From the NCBI RefSeq assembly GCF_000003815.2, contig NC_049989.1, positions 9,154,880 to 9,218,879 of the forward strand: 64,000 bases of DNA, read 5' to 3'. This document shows positions 1 to 13,520 of the stretch, piece by piece. The position numbers and the translations under genes are program-made. Each line of letters opens with the position of its first letter. Position 1 is the first letter of the stretch. This stretch comes from Branchiostoma floridae (lineage: Eukaryota; Chordata; Leptocardii; Amphioxiformes; Branchiostomatidae). Below the pieces are notes generated by a model that had not been told where the DNA came from, ran no database searches, and saw nothing but the letters and a program-made list of their open reading frames with translations.

Positions 1-654
1 ATGAAAGGGACAGGAAAAGCTTTCCCAAGATCCTTTGCAACCCCATTAGCGTGCGGGCCAACCACATTTGAAGTTGCGCTGCAGAGTGGTGAGTGGTGAG
101 GATGTCTACATTAACCCTCGGCTGAAGTGATCATAAAGCGTCAATGTGGCATGAGATAAAGTACGAACCTTGCTTAAGGTGGAGTGTCAAAACTCTTCCC
201 TGATTGGTACATACATTACGCTTAGTAACGACTCAGATATCCAGTCCTGTTGCAGACAGTTCCCTGGAAGTACTCTTCGCAAGCAAAGTGGAAAATACCA
301 GGGTGAGTGTTTCGATGTGATTTCATTTTCACGCATTGATGATGTTTGTGTTGATACAAACTATAAGGCCGCTGTTCTAGTGTAATGCAAGGTGGTGTTG
401 ATAAGACATGTGGTTGCGGTGAAATACCTACCGCTACTTTTGTCAAGCGTTGTATGCGAAAGAATGTTGCGCTCACTTGTATTTATAGAGCGCTCTTCAC
501 AGTCCCTGGAAATAATTAGTGATTGAAAATTTTACTCAATGGAATATTTCTGAGTTCAGTATGTTTTTGTAATGATATATCAGTTTCGATGTGTTATCAA
601 CAAACGTTTTTTGTTATTTTTGTTGATGCAGAGTCTCACGTAACGATCATCACG
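1..654 (+). other. 5' flank and probable non-coding first exon of GPCR gene 1
   Basis: No gene is evident here. A strong donor consensus (CAGG|GTGAGT) lies at 302/303 and a pyrimidine-rich acceptor ends at 631 (TTGATGCAG), so a 5'-UTR exon ending at 302 and a UTR intron 303-631 are plausible. The first in-frame ATG after that acceptor is the chosen start at 655. The short open frames in this stretch show no recognisable protein. Confidence 0.4.
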
Positions 655-3600
655 ATGAACAACACCACATTTCCGTTCGTCGACAACATGACGAATGGCC
701 AGGACCAAGATATAGGTCCTCCGCCAAACCTAAAGCAATCCGTCCCTGTAACCGTCGTGTTCGTCAGCTGTTTCTCTCTCATATTCCTTCTAAGTCTAGC
801 CGGCAATGTCTTAGTCTGTTTGGTGGTTGTCAAAGATCGTAGTTTGAGAAACGTCACCAACTATTTTGTTGTCAACCTGGCCATCAGCGACCTTCTCGTC
901 ACCCTGCTGGGCATGCCGTTGACTCTCGTGAGTGACATCCTAGTCGGTGAGTCATTGATCCTACAGTTTATTGCATTTCACCAAGCGAGTATGTCACTGA
1001 AGCTGCGGCAAGCTGGCGGCGTCACTGAATTGGATTTGTGTTACCTTCTAACCTTCAAATGGCAATATCATGCAAAATTAAACGTACAAATATGACCAAC
1101 AAGGCACACAAATATTCGTTTTAATCAATGTAATTCGCTGCCCACTCTGTCAAATCTCTCGGATGCATTGATCATAGTTGACAGCATCTCTCGTCGTTGA
1201 CAGATGAGAAGTCAAAACTGGCCACTTCTTGAGTGCTCTCATGCGCGAGCACAGCCCAATTCCCGAACAGCACACTAAAGCTTTAACACAGATGTAAATG
1301 CAATTTGTATCGAGTCGAGTCAAAGTCTTCATTATCATTCCCGATGGCTTGTTCGACCAAATGGCCCCATTCCACAAGGTCAAAAGGAAGGAGGGGGTAC
1401 TAATGGTACAAATCAGAAACCATTGCTAAGCTACAAATTTTGGAGTCGTCAAGGGTTCGTGTGACTAATATGGGACCGACAAGATAGAACTTTAACATTG
1501 TGGCAGATCTCCCTACTCCTATCGTGTACTGTTGCCGCACACAGCACGTAATTATTACATGTGTAATCTGATGTGGTCCCATCTGCCGCCAGTGCTTGAT
1601 TAAAATCTACATTTACACCCTGTAGTTCCATATCTGATCTATTCCCATCTGTTATTCTTTAAAGAACTGTTCATTGATCTTCTATTAGGTATATAATGAT
1701 CATATCATACACACCACCTGTAGTTTTAATTGAAGTCATAGGGTGACGGTCTCACATTAAACAGATTTTTCCATCTGTCTCTGTTTTACAACTCTCAAAC
1801 ATATGGATTGACTTGCAGTGATACCTTTTATTGGCTTAAGAAAGAAAGAATATAGCATTATGGTTGTAAAATTACTTTAGTCTCTGCTTGGTAAGTCTCT
1901 TCGTCATATCCATCACGTAGCTATAGCCCAGCGGAATAATAGTAGTAATAGCCTTTATTGCACATTCATGCCCTATCGGGCTAAGTACAGACATATAGAT
2001 ACAAAGGGTAGTAATGCAGTAAACATGGTTTCTAAGACTAATCTAAAACATAAATTCTAAAACTATTCTAATACATTTGTTCGGCTTCTTCTCGTTTCTT
2101 AGTTATGTTAAATATGTAGCTTGAGATGTGTTTGTATAATGTCGTTTGATCAAAGCTCATAAGAAAAATGAATTTTTCAACACTAGACATATATTCAAAG
2201 CGAGGGAACTTTCCTATAATATGGCTAAAAAGAATACTTCTATCGTTACTATATAAACTACAATCTAATAGAAAGTGAGATTCATCTTCGATCTTGTTCA
2301 GGTTACAGAACTGACAGACTCTTTGCTCCAGAGGTGTGCGGTTGTGCCCCCCTGATTCAACACGGAGTTTGTGGCAGCTGATTCGTAGTTTGGTGATAAT
2401 AGATCTTTGTCGTTCGTTCGGAATCTTAAGATACTCTTCTTCGTTATAGGTGGATTTGAACAGTCTGTATGAGCGTAATGAAAATATGGGCTACGCCTGC
2501 TATGGTTGCTTAATATAGAATGTAACATTTCGGCTCTGTACGCCACGTCAAACGTATTTAGGAAGCACGTATGTTCCGCGCCCTTTGAGGATGTTCACAC
2601 ATTGACACCGGCAACTGGAAGCCGCGCTGATACGGCTGCCGGGTCCGAATCTGGACGGTCTGTCATTGCCTGTTTCACGGTCATGTATGCAGTCGCCTGT
2701 GGGGCATAAAGTCTACGGAATACTTTTCTCTGGCTTGTCGTATACAGTTTCATCCTAACTAGTCTTCTTGACAACTGTCGTCATTTTGATGGTAGTCCTT
2801 TCATTTCACTTTTCATCAATTTCTAAATAGTGTAACGCAAAAGTTGATTACCTTAAGGTAGTACTAGTATATAAGAGTGGCTGAGGAGTTTTGGGGGGTG
2901 TTTTTGGTCTTCTAGAATTACCATCTTGAATAATGTATGGACCTTGCATGATTTTTTTAAAGATAGTACCCTGATGCATAAAGATAATTTATGTAAATTA
3001 GTATGTAGTTACAATGACGTCATCGACTACTTTAAGGTCACGCTCATTTTTAGATCAAACTTAACTGGAAAAGTTAGACTATTTTATGTCTAATTTCATG
3101 TTTAAAAGGGGCCCCAGATAGTCAAATAGACTTTTGTTTTTGGCATACTTTATGTTATGTAGTCTCGCTACTCGCCAATGTATCACAGTGACGTCTGGAT
3201 TGAGCCGTTGTTATTTGTTATCGATACAATCAGAAACGAAGTACGTTTACGACGCAAGGGCGATCAGGGCAATAGAGAAACAAGGAATACGCAATACTGA
3301 AGCCGACAGACCTCAACCTCCACTATCCTGGCTGACTTCCAAAACCGATGTCTTTCAAACGGTTGGAACGAATCGCGTCCCAGACATGTATCAATCATAA
3401 TGTAATCTGATGACTACTCTAAGATAATATGGTTTCGTAAAGTGCGCATGTGATAAATTAAGCTTAAAAAACATTTCCTAACCACAGTCTAATGATTATC
3501 TGACCATGCAATGTCAATTTGTCATTTAAGATTTTTGTACTTTTACATTTCTGACTTTGTTTTTCATCTACACGAAGACGTGTTATGTAACTTTTCTAAA

Positions 3601-6600
3601 TCCACTACAAATAAGACAAACTTTCGGGACTATAAGAAGAAACATGCTCACATACGCTAGATAAATGTTGTAATTTCAAACTTAGATGTATTCATCGAAA
3701 CTAGATGATACCGTGGAATAAACTTTCAAACTATGTTTTATTTGACCTTCCGCAATGTCAAATACGTTTACAAAAAGCACGCCCACCTTATATTAGGCTA
3801 TTCAGTTGTGTCGGAATCAAAGTCACGCCTGACTAGTTTGTCATCTGTAGAAATTGTTATCATCGTGCTATAACCTTTGGCAGACATGCACTAATGCTCA
3901 GGACGGAACAAATAGACCAAATTACTTTCTCATTAAGCCCCTATTACCTCAACCAGCTGGTAGTGTGTTGTTTATGTATTAATTGGCGCTCTTTTCAGGG
4001 ACGGCATCTTGATGAGCCAAGGGACTAGTTAGGTCTTTGAAAATCCATCTTTCAAATCATACCTCTGACGTATGTCTATTTCATTCATATTGAAATACTG
4101 AAAGGATTGCTTGTGAAGGTCACATAGGCTCAACCATTTTGGACACACACGAACGTATGAAAATCGGTAAGCTTCATAACGGATGCTTGCCTGGCACGTT
4201 GTGACGTAGAAGCAAGCATTTCATACCTTTATTGTGCCAAAGCACGAACGTGTGATGGTAAAAAGATTTGATGGGGTTGATTGGGTCACGACTGCCAATA
4301 ACAAGGAAACATAAAACAGGATCTAGTCCTAAGCTCATAATCACTCCAAAACGACGTCATTTTTAGTGACCTTCAATTCATATATATTCAATGAGGAGTG
4401 TACAGTGCTCAGTGACGCCACTTTGTGTTACATGTAAGTCTTTTGAAGGCGGTTGGCTATAAATGCAAACGTAAAAGTTTTGCACGAGTTAGTTCCAAAG
4501 CAAGTTATTTAAGCTTGTTTTCGAAATAACTCATGTGTTTTGTGTACCACTGAACTTCACATAACGGGCTTGTTGGTTAGAGATTAGTTTCGCCAACTTT
4601 GATATAATTAGCCCTCTATTCATCTTTGACAAGAATAAGGTAGTTGGTATATGGATTATTCTCTGGTCTGCTATACATAGAAAAATGCAAGGTCAACAAT
4701 GCTAAGTGAAATTACTACACGATCATGATGTTGTGTTCCCATAGTTTACTTTTATGAACTTTTTCAACAAAACCCTGTTTTTTGACTGTCTTCGGGCAAG
4801 ATTTTGCGATCAACTTATATCAGGACAACAGATGAACAACATATTGTTCGAAAACAACCGGAAAAAGTAGTACTTTATTTTTTATCTATATCTCATTTCG
4901 AGACAACTGACCAACCCCTACAACCTATGAAAGTTAACTTCAGAAACATGTTACATTACATCCTGCCTGGTACATGGTGGAGACAAGGGTAGGCAGATTG
5001 GACGTTTTGGGAGAAATAAAATCCTATCATGTCGAAACATAATTGCAAAAAAAGTTTTGAAATTGAGTTCAGAAGTCTAGAAATTGCCAGAGGAATGCAT
5101 CTAAATGCCGCCTACGCTAACAATGCTGATTAGGATCCCAACATGATCCATCATGCCACTTACGCATGTCTCTGTTCATTTAGCTAGTCGTATAACGTAC
5201 TTACCAAGATAATTTGTTTGGTATTAAGATCGATATGTAAACTGTTTGGAAATCAATGAAACAAAACGGATAGGCAAAACGTGTTCTCCAATTAACCAGT
5301 CGCTGATGAAGGCAACAGTTAACTGCAATCATGTTAAAAGTGTGCGTAGGCGAAGTTTAGCATTTCTAATGTGGTCTTCGGGTTCATTTGCTGTCTACCT
5401 AGTGGAGGCGTGAATCTCTTTTTCAGTCCAAATTTGCACATCACAAGGAGACATCAAGGAAATAAGGGACACGATCCCAGTTAAAGGGCACGATGGATCT
5501 TGCACATCACGACATCTTCAAAGGAAGGCGGATGGCTTTTTTTACCTCTGTTAAGAAAATGCACTGTAAATCGTGTCCAGTGCTGTTGCGGTCCAAAGAT
5601 TTAATGACTCTTTGTGCCTCATTAGCAGAGTACGACGTACGACTCTGTGCAAATGTTTATCGCTAACCGTACTTCTATTACCATTTATAAATGCCAAAAG
5701 TGTCAAACAACATACGTCTATCTTCAGACAATGACCATACAGGGACTGCTAAACCAACGGAAAACTTTCATGTCTTCCTCTTATGGGACACATTACCAGA
5801 TGCGAATGGTGACTTTTTCACGTTCATCTTTATCAAAGTACTCCTAACAGCTGGCTCGTATTGCGAATACAAGATAAAAACCCATCATCAGCTCTTGGTC
5901 GTAAGTCCCACTGTGAGGAACTACCCTTGAAAAGCACCCCAGGTGACATGAACAGTATTCTGTATTGAGGCCTTAAAAAGGTGTGAACTGCACTTTCAGT
6001 GTGAACAAGTTTGTGTGCAATAGCATATGTATAAAACTCATTAATAAGCATCATTCGTTTAATGATCTAACAAATGATCATAATCAACCCGTATTTTCTT
6101 TTGCGTAAAAGTTAGTATTTTGGTCAAAGGAAACTTGATAACACCAAGGGCTCGTGCTTGTTTGCTTTATGTTTTTTTTTAAAGAAATTTTTATTGACAC
6201 GACAAAAGTACAGCGACTTTCGTAAGGTCTATAACAACTACTTACAGTATAACTAAACATACACATATGGATATCTACAGGTATGAATAAGTCAACATAT
6301 ATATGAGCATGTCATTTGCACTATTGGTTCTATGGTATAATAAGCATTCGTAGATATATTTGCCTACTTGTACACAGTAATTGTATTCGTGTATAGTAAC
6401 GTTTTTTTTCTCTCGATATTTTAGTTGTCCAGGTATGAAACATATGCTGGTAACCATATTTTTTTCGCTTGCAGGTTGGCGATTTGGACCAGTAGTTTGT
6501 CAGCTGACAACATTGCAGGGTCTATCTCTGGCCGCCTCCATCTTAACACTTGTAGCCATAGCTGCTGATAGGTAGGTGGCATTTCCACATTCAACATAGC

Positions 6601-9095
6601 TTTATATAGCTCATTGTGGTAATCATATTCTAGTTAACATATTTAGATTCTAATGATTTAAGCTTCCTACGCGCAACAAACTATGAAAGAAAATGTATTC
6701 CCTTCGAAAATGGCCTACGAAATTCAAAAACGCTGCTGTGACAGCAATACTACTTTGTCCTCGACACCAAGAGTCATCCCAAAAATCAGGATCATAACTT
6801 GTCCAAAACATAACATTAAAAAGATTAAAACATTTGTAACAAATTAGAACCTGCTTATCATTTTTCTCCCAACATTACCACGACTTTTGGAGTTATGCTA
6901 CTCACCTAAATCAGTACCGAAAACGTGAACCAACTTGACAATGTTAACATGCCTCTGGCAGATAATCTATACAGAAGATTCAGCCGGGCACCCCAGATGT
7001 TATACCCTGTCATGTGGAAGTTTCTGACTTCCACCTTGAATTATCGTAGATCTGAGTAGTGCCCTTAAGTTCTTTATAGTTCGCAAGTGTTGTGAAACTT
7101 TGCATCATCTACCCAATGATCTTGAAGTCATCCTTTACGTGGCTTCGTTTCAGGAATGAAGATTGAAAATCGAACGATATCCCAAGACAAAAGGACCATG
7201 CAAATGCATTATAGTGTAAAATTGGCCTTCAATGCGGTGTTCGTGGAATAATATATCAATGATGTGAATTAATGTATCAATTATTGATCGTTGACTTGTA
7301 CAATAAGAAGGAAAGCTACCCACTTGCAATATTGGTATGTGGAACTTCTGACGGAAACTATCTTTTGAAGAAAACTTGATGTGTATATAGCCAAAAAATG
7401 TAAAAAGAATGACATTGGCTGAGCCGACCCCCAATTCACGTACGTCCAGAACACAAAGACAGCTGACTAACCGGATTTTCTGCCTTGTCCGTTGGCATTC
7501 ATCAATAGTCTGATCCACTTTCTTGACGCGCAGTGACCTCTGGGATATGTGACGTCAAAAGTGGGTCAAAGGAGACGATGAGTCGAGAAATGCGCCGCCT
7601 TGCATCGTTCTATTACATCAAATCATTCTTAGACTATTACATCATGTCAGTGTTTTGTCTATTCCACAGATATAGAGCAGTTCTTTACCCCACCGCACGG
7701 AAACTCAAACCAAGCGAGGCTTTTGCGGTCATTGGCTTCGTTTGGATGCTCTCTATCGCCACCATGGTACCTCACGCTCTGGTAAACCAAGAACTTCTTG
7801 AATACAATTTTACATCAACCGTAAATAACTTCATCAGATTGGCAATTATTCATATAGTAAGGTTCTTAAGGCACAACCAGGGAGTACTTACTTCCGACGT
7901 ATCGATGTCTATCAGACACCATCTTCAGGGTAGAATGACTGCTACTTATAGCCGATGTTGGTGGCGCCACCTACGTCGGCTATAAGTAGCTGCAAGAAGT
8001 AGTTTCCAGGCATTCTACCCTGATGATGGTGTCTGATAGACATCGAGACGTTGGAAGTAAGTACTCCCTGGTTGTGCCTAAAGAACCTTACTATATGAAT
8101 TTTACAGCAACTTTACTTCTCATAGTGTATTGCTGATGGCAGGAATGTCTTATATTCATTTCCAAATGGCATGTCATGTTTACTTTCTATATGCCAACTG
8201 TCATAACAACTAACATTACATTGAATAATTCAACGTCCTTGGAAGTAGCAGTCACAAAAAGTTGCCAATACTAAATATGAAAATATTAGATCCTTTTTTA
8301 TATTTGTAGTTGGATGGCATTTTTTTCTCCATATCATTAAATAGATAGTGATAGACTCATATACATGTTATTTAAGGAAATAAGAATTTTCACTTTTGTA
8401 CTGTCTTATTGTCTACTAACTTAATGTCATAAAGAATAATTTTTCCTGTGTAGGTCATGCAGTTGAACCATTACATATGGCGTGAGGAAATCATTTCCTT
8501 TTGCGTTGAAAGTTGGGGAGAAGGGGGCCGCGAGGCTTACACGGTCACCTTCTTCAGCCTGTACTACATCCTGCCACTGGTCGTCATCGCTGTCCTGTAC
8601 GTACGGATCAGCCTACGGATCAGCCATCAGCCAAACCTCTTCGGCCTCAGCCACAACAAGAACCCGGGCATCTCTGCGCAGAAGCTGGAGGTCATCAAGA
8701 TGCTGGTGGTTGTCGTGATCTTGTTCACCGTCTGCTGGATGCCGTACCACGTGGTCTCGTTTGTCGCTGATTTTGGAGGTCTGTCTCCCGAGCAGGAGAA
8801 AACCCTGCTCGCGTACGCCTATCCAATCGTCCGATGGCTCGGTTACTGCAACAGCTGCATGAACCCGATCGTCTACGGCTACTGTAACAAGAACTTCCGC
8901 AAGGGGTTCAAGAACGTGTTCAAAGTGTTGCGTCAGGAGAACACCGATATCTTAGTCGTGGAACCTGCTACAGAAATGACCACGCGAAGTGCTCGAAGAG
9001 CAAGGATGTCGGCCCTGGTCATACCTGTGGACGACGTAGATGGTTCTCAGTCCCAGGCAAATATCAATAATCAGCCAGTTACAAGCAGATGCTAA
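655..9095 (+). CDS. Neuropeptide FF/RFamide receptor-like GPCR (gene 1), four coding exons
   Basis: Class A peptide GPCR of the plasma membrane, 393 aa. Coding exons read 655-946, 6475-6571, 7670-7820 and 8454-9095, all with GT-AG borders; the lengths sum to a multiple of three. Visible landmarks: N-glycosylation sites near the N-terminus (NNTT, NMT), TM1 with GN, TM2 with LAISD, loop-1 WRFG followed by the TM3 cysteine, DRY (split by the second intron), loop-2 cysteine followed by an acidic residue and W (CVESW), TM6 FTVCWMPYH and TM7 NPIVY. The C-W and TM2/TM3 signatures are those of NPFF/RFamide receptors as known from vertebrates. The start at 655 is the first ATG after a good acceptor at 630-631. 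It differs from the two downstream paralogues by a third intron in loop 2 and a much shorter third intracellular loop. QRFP, NPY-like or orexin-like subfamily membership cannot be excluded; family-level call is firm, ligand is unknown. Confidence 0.85.
947..6474 (+). other. Intron 1 of GPCR gene 1 (5.5 kb)
   Basis: Phase-1 intron between the end of TM2 and extracellular loop 1, donor GTGAGT at 947, acceptor GCTTGCAG ending at 6474. It contains the reverse-strand LINE remnant at about 1935-2490. Apart from that I see AT-rich unique-looking sequence with only short random open frames; nothing else could be supported between 2500 and 6470. Confidence 0.7.
1935..2490 (-). mobile_element. 3' end of a non-LTR retrotransposon (LINE), truncated
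   Basis: On the minus strand an uninterrupted frame from about 2490 to a TAG at 2068 reads as the C-terminal tail typical of reverse-transcriptase polyproteins of invertebrate and fish LINEs: a zinc-knuckle-like stretch (VCQFCNLNKIEDESHFLLDC), then a basic helix ending KKREEAEQMY. The non-coding tail to about 1935 ends in imperfect repeats of ATT/ACT and contains AATAAA. Upstream of 2490 the frame has stops, so the element is 5'-truncated and dead. It lies antisense in intron 1 of GPCR gene 1. Confidence 0.75.
6572..7669 (+). other. Intron 2 of GPCR gene 1
   Basis: Phase-2 intron splitting the Arg codon of the DRY motif, donor GTAGGT at 6572, acceptor TTCCACAG ending at 7669. The same position and phase is used in the two paralogues downstream. 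I see no gene or repeat in it. Confidence 0.8.
7848..8100. mobile_element. Palindromic MITE in intron 3 of GPCR gene 1
   Basis: Nearly the whole 253 bp folds back on itself. The left arm starts ATTCATATAGTAAGGTTCTT and the right arm ends AAGAACCTTACTATATGAAT; the match continues through the CCAGGGAGTACTTACTTCC and CAGACACCATC segments, with the turn near 7975. No coding capacity for a transposase. Non-autonomous DNA transposon, superfamily not assigned. Its left edge is 27 bp from the exon 3 donor. Confidence 0.85.
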
Positions 9096-9921
9096 TTACG
9101 TTAGAGGCTTGCTTTTATCAACGAAAATTCACATTCGTAACGGTCAAAGAAGAAAGGGTCTAAAGGTACATACAAGACATGTATAAACAAAGGAAAACAA
9201 AATTGCTTAATGATATAATAATTCCTTTTCGGTACGTTTATGAAGGTGAGATATCCAGGCAAACCATACGATTCAACCTCTGCAACTGGATAAGATTCTG
9301 AGATTGCTTCCGGACGTTTCGAGTGACATCCATCACTCCTCTTCTGCGTCAATAGAATGAACTAGAAGAACAAATCTATACTAATAATCTAATAGACAAA
9401 GCAGCTTAAAATGCCAAACATGTTTCTTTTCTGTTGCACCGCTTCTTAACACTGTCCAGTCATCCTTGGCTTTCTTTACTAAACACCGACTATTCTCAAG
9501 GAATTCTCAATTTTTAGTCTACTGTTAGGGTCATCAGAATGTCGCACACACCTACACCGTGGTGTCAAAAGAGATATGATAAACGTAACTTGAATATGCA
9601 CATTTTACAATTCAATATCTAACATGCACCAAACCAAAATGTTTTTTATTGGCATTATATATAATTGTTCCTAACACAAACAAAATGTGATGACCTCTTC
9701 CTTAGAAAAATATATGCATTTGGGTAAAGTCAGCGGCCATATGATGCACCTTTTATGGTCCAATACTAGTCATCATTGACGAAGAGACATAATCTTCAAA
9801 AAATTGTTTAAATACAAATCAATATACAGTCAACTGAACGCTATTGTATTGACAAACGAACCACTGTTAACTTCCGATATGCATGCCACAACAAAGGAGA
9901 CGTAGAGTGGCAAAATCATAA

Positions 9922-10095
9922 TAGTGAAACCTGTCCGGGCAACCACCTGCCGCCAGAGGACACATTGAAACAGTCCCGTCCATTTTTACATGGTTAAGAC
10001 CCTCTCCCAAGCAACCACCTGTCTTCCCCAACCAGCAACCACTTTTTTACAGTCCCAAAGGGTCATTCAACCTGCCCTTACCAACCAGAATTGAT
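9922..10095. repeat. Transposon-like patch with repeated AACCACCT motifs
   Basis: Begins with AGTGAAACCTGTCCGGGC and contains several spaced copies of CAACCAC(CT) within 170 bp. The opening resembles terminal sequences of cut-and-paste DNA transposons that start CAGT-AAACCT, but no matching opposite end was found, so the class is open. Confidence 0.3.
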
Positions 10096-13000
10096 TGACA
10101 GCAGCTAGCAGCCATTTTGTATGCAGAATTACCATGGACTTTGAGACTTCTAAGTTCCTTATGTTAGTGAATATCAGTCAAGCATATTAACAATGCGCAT
10201 CATGCAAAATCGGTGGGAATTTTAACATTTTGGTAGAGAAATTGACAGCACTTGTTTGGGCTGTTCAAGGAAACAGACAAATACAAAACAAACCATGTTT
10301 GATTGTTTAGACAAACTCAGCTCTGATTGTTAAACAAATGGCTTCTTGAAGTTTGTTTACATAACAGCATGGAGACTAAAAACTGTGCATCTCTTATAGA
10401 TACGTTTCCTTGGAACTAACTGTAAGGTGTATATCATGCAAACCGTATCATTTATTTTTGTTCGCCAACCAACCAAATGGTCGGGACCAACCACTTTTCC
10501 TCAGCAAGCATTTTTGCTCGGTCCTTGGAGTGATTGCTCAGGACAAGTTTGACTGTAAAATGTTTTCTTAATATCCAATATACGAAAAAGACTGGAATGT
10601 AACAATGTAAACAAATCGAAGCACCTTCGCTCACCGGAAGGTTATGTACAACCACAGCTAAAACAATAAACAGTTAACTGGAGGTGTGGTATCTACGGCT
10701 TATTAGCATGAGCATAAACTAACATTACATTGGTCTGTGTAGGGTCTTTTTAAAAACCTATTTCATACGTAACTAGCTTTACTCAGACGGTAGCTGCAAA
10801 ACGAACTGGCTTTGAACCTACTGCAGTGATTTGTACAGAAACTTACAGAGCAAGATTTATTTGTTATTGTGTAGAACATGCATGTAAGGGCCTTAGGAAA
10901 GAGACATGCGAACTTATGACTATAACTGCATAGCTCTCCTGTTCATCGTCAACATATTGGATAGATAGTTATATCCAGTGTCGTTGCATATAATGATATA
11001 TATGATATTACATGTACCCTAAACGTTGGATGTCAAGTACACTCTAAAGATTTAGGTTGTGAAACCTCGTGAAACGTGGAATTAAGAAGATATCCAGACC
11101 TAGACACGTTTAGTTCCCCTGGCAGCCAAGATGGTGTTAACGTTATATACATCACCGTAGAAAACTGTAGTGTGTCATGGAAGGAGCGTTACGTGTAGAA
11201 AATGCTTTATTTAGATCGATGTTTGCTCTAGTTTTAGCCAAAAATATGTGATAATTCGATGATTCATAATCAGTAATTCATCACTGTGACATTTATGGCG
11301 TGTGATACAGTACTAGTGGTTTTGATGTAATACGGCATGTGGGAAAACAATATAAAATCATTATCAATAATGCACATTTCTTCTGTTGTAAATGGTTTTT
11401 AGCTAATCTTATGGTAAGTTTGGTGTATTCACAATATGATATCCAGGATTTCCTCTGTGTGGTACGATAACAAAGAGAAAGACAATTGATTTAAGATTGT
11501 ATCGTAAGAAATCAAATGTTAGCATGAAAGTTCATCTTTCAAATCAAATGTGTTTAGATAATGTAGGTTCTGATGTATGTTTTGATCAATGATTGTATCC
11601 AGATGTGACGGGTGATATTATCAATGTATTATCCTTTATTGCAGTTAGCTAGATATAAGATATTAATGTCAAGTTTATTACATAAATATATAAATTCAAG
11701 GGATATAAGGACATTGACGATTGTAATTTTAACAAAGCTGTTTTGGCAAGAGAAAAGTTTGACATAAGCATAGGAATCACTAGTTCTATGGTATGCTTAC
11801 TAGACGGATTCACATATTATGAAGTACATAGAACATCGTTGTCTTGTGAGGTAGGAAAGTAAGAGTTGATTGAATATCCTTTGAAGTGTAGCCTGTGATC
11901 GAATGTCATGTGATTGGCAGTCAGTTTGTAGTAAGGCGACAGCAAGTAAATTTTATGGATGACATCAGCGCGCGCATTAATTTTCGCCTGATTTCAGAAG
12001 AAAAAAAAACAAGAATTTTTTCTTCTGCAGGGATGGTCAACATGACGATAAAGTACCAAAATGAGTAAATATATTGTGTTGTAGCCTAATAATTGTACTT
12101 GTAGAAGTGACAATTGCAAGGTACCCAGGACTCTAGTTGTAGAAATGAAACTTATTGGGTAGTTGTAAATGTGACACCAACATGGAAGCTATGAGTGTGC
12201 TTACCAACTTTGTTGGCGATGCTAGTCTACCGCACTGGTGTCACTTTTACCACACCAGTACATGTCTTAAATACAGGAATGAATGCCTTGTTGGCTCTGA
12301 TACCATGTTTTTCTTACAACAGTCATCGCAACTTTGTGGTGCCTATTTTTCAAAATGTAGCCATCTTGTTTTTTTCCACCCATCTTGTTTTTTTTCGCCC
12401 TATCGCACTATTTTTGCAGTCTACAGACTGATGTCATCCATAAATTTTACTTGCCGTGGCCTAAGGTAGAAAACAATGTATTCCAACCTCATATCCCCCA
12501 TGTATGAGCTATATGAAATCGCTGCCTCTAATCTATACGGTTTAGATTGTAGAACTCATATCGTAAGTGGATTAGCTTATAGGTAACATTTGTCTATTCG
12601 GTACTTATCCTGGCATTATTACACCAAGGAGGTTTAAAAACCTTACTGTGCAAACTAACATATACGTCAAAGCCAAAACAAAAATTGGGAACCAGCAGTT
12701 CCAACGAAGTAAACATTTTATGATAACGTTATAAACAAGGTATTTACATGTACTTGACTCTACCAGTCTGACTTCGCCAACATAAGGGAACATTTTCCCA
12801 GGCAACTGCGGACACACTCTCATGTCAATTATATATTCACCTTGTGTTTCTTTTCCAAACTCTACTATTTTCACCCTTGTAGGAATGCCTGGTGGAGGCT
12901 ACGTGTAAATGCTAACACTACACCCTGTGTGCATACTGACAAAAGCAGTAATTATAATGTCGAAGAATTGGCGTTGTCTTCAACATGTGTCTATGTATCT

Positions 13001-13289
13001 GGATTACATGTACTTCAGGACAAACAAATTAAATACAATTATGACGTGATTCTGATTGGTTTGTTTTTACTGTTGTTTGAATGAATATATGTTGTTTGAA
13101 TGAATATATTATAAGAATATAGGAAAAAGTCTATGATTCTTTCACAATTTGGAAAATTTTAGTTAAAAAGTGTTTATTTCAGGTAGATTTACTAGTCAAT
13201 CCACAGATATAGTCGTAGCAAAATCATCTTGCATATGTTTATATATATGTATATATACATATATTGAAATCATAATATGTGATGAAAAT

Positions 13290-13520
13290 AACCAAGACTA
13301 AAAGCTCTTGATTTATTTTAATAAATTCACAGAAACATTAATCGTCCCAGTGAATGCAAGTTCACTATTCTGGCTCCACATGTTTGATGAAAATGTTCAA
13401 TACTAAAAGCCGATGATCTATGTTCAATGAATTCACAGACGTAGCGGGAAAACCCGCTGATACTAAAAGCCCTTACGTCATACTGAAGGGAAATGACTGA
13501 GACTAAAAGCTCTATCTGTA
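13290..13520. repeat. Four spaced copies of an ACTAAAAGC motif
   Basis: GACTAAAAGCTC or GATACTAAAAGCCC type units occur near 13,298, 13,402, 13,463 and 13,503. Two are followed by AATGAATTCACAG or AATAAATTCACAG. These look like decayed tandem units rather than chance; no function is implied. Confidence 0.35.

Noticed and set aside
7150-7518. 122-codon minus-strand open frame in intron 2 of gene 1
   Set aside because: No recognisable motif; lies wholly in a well-supported intron.
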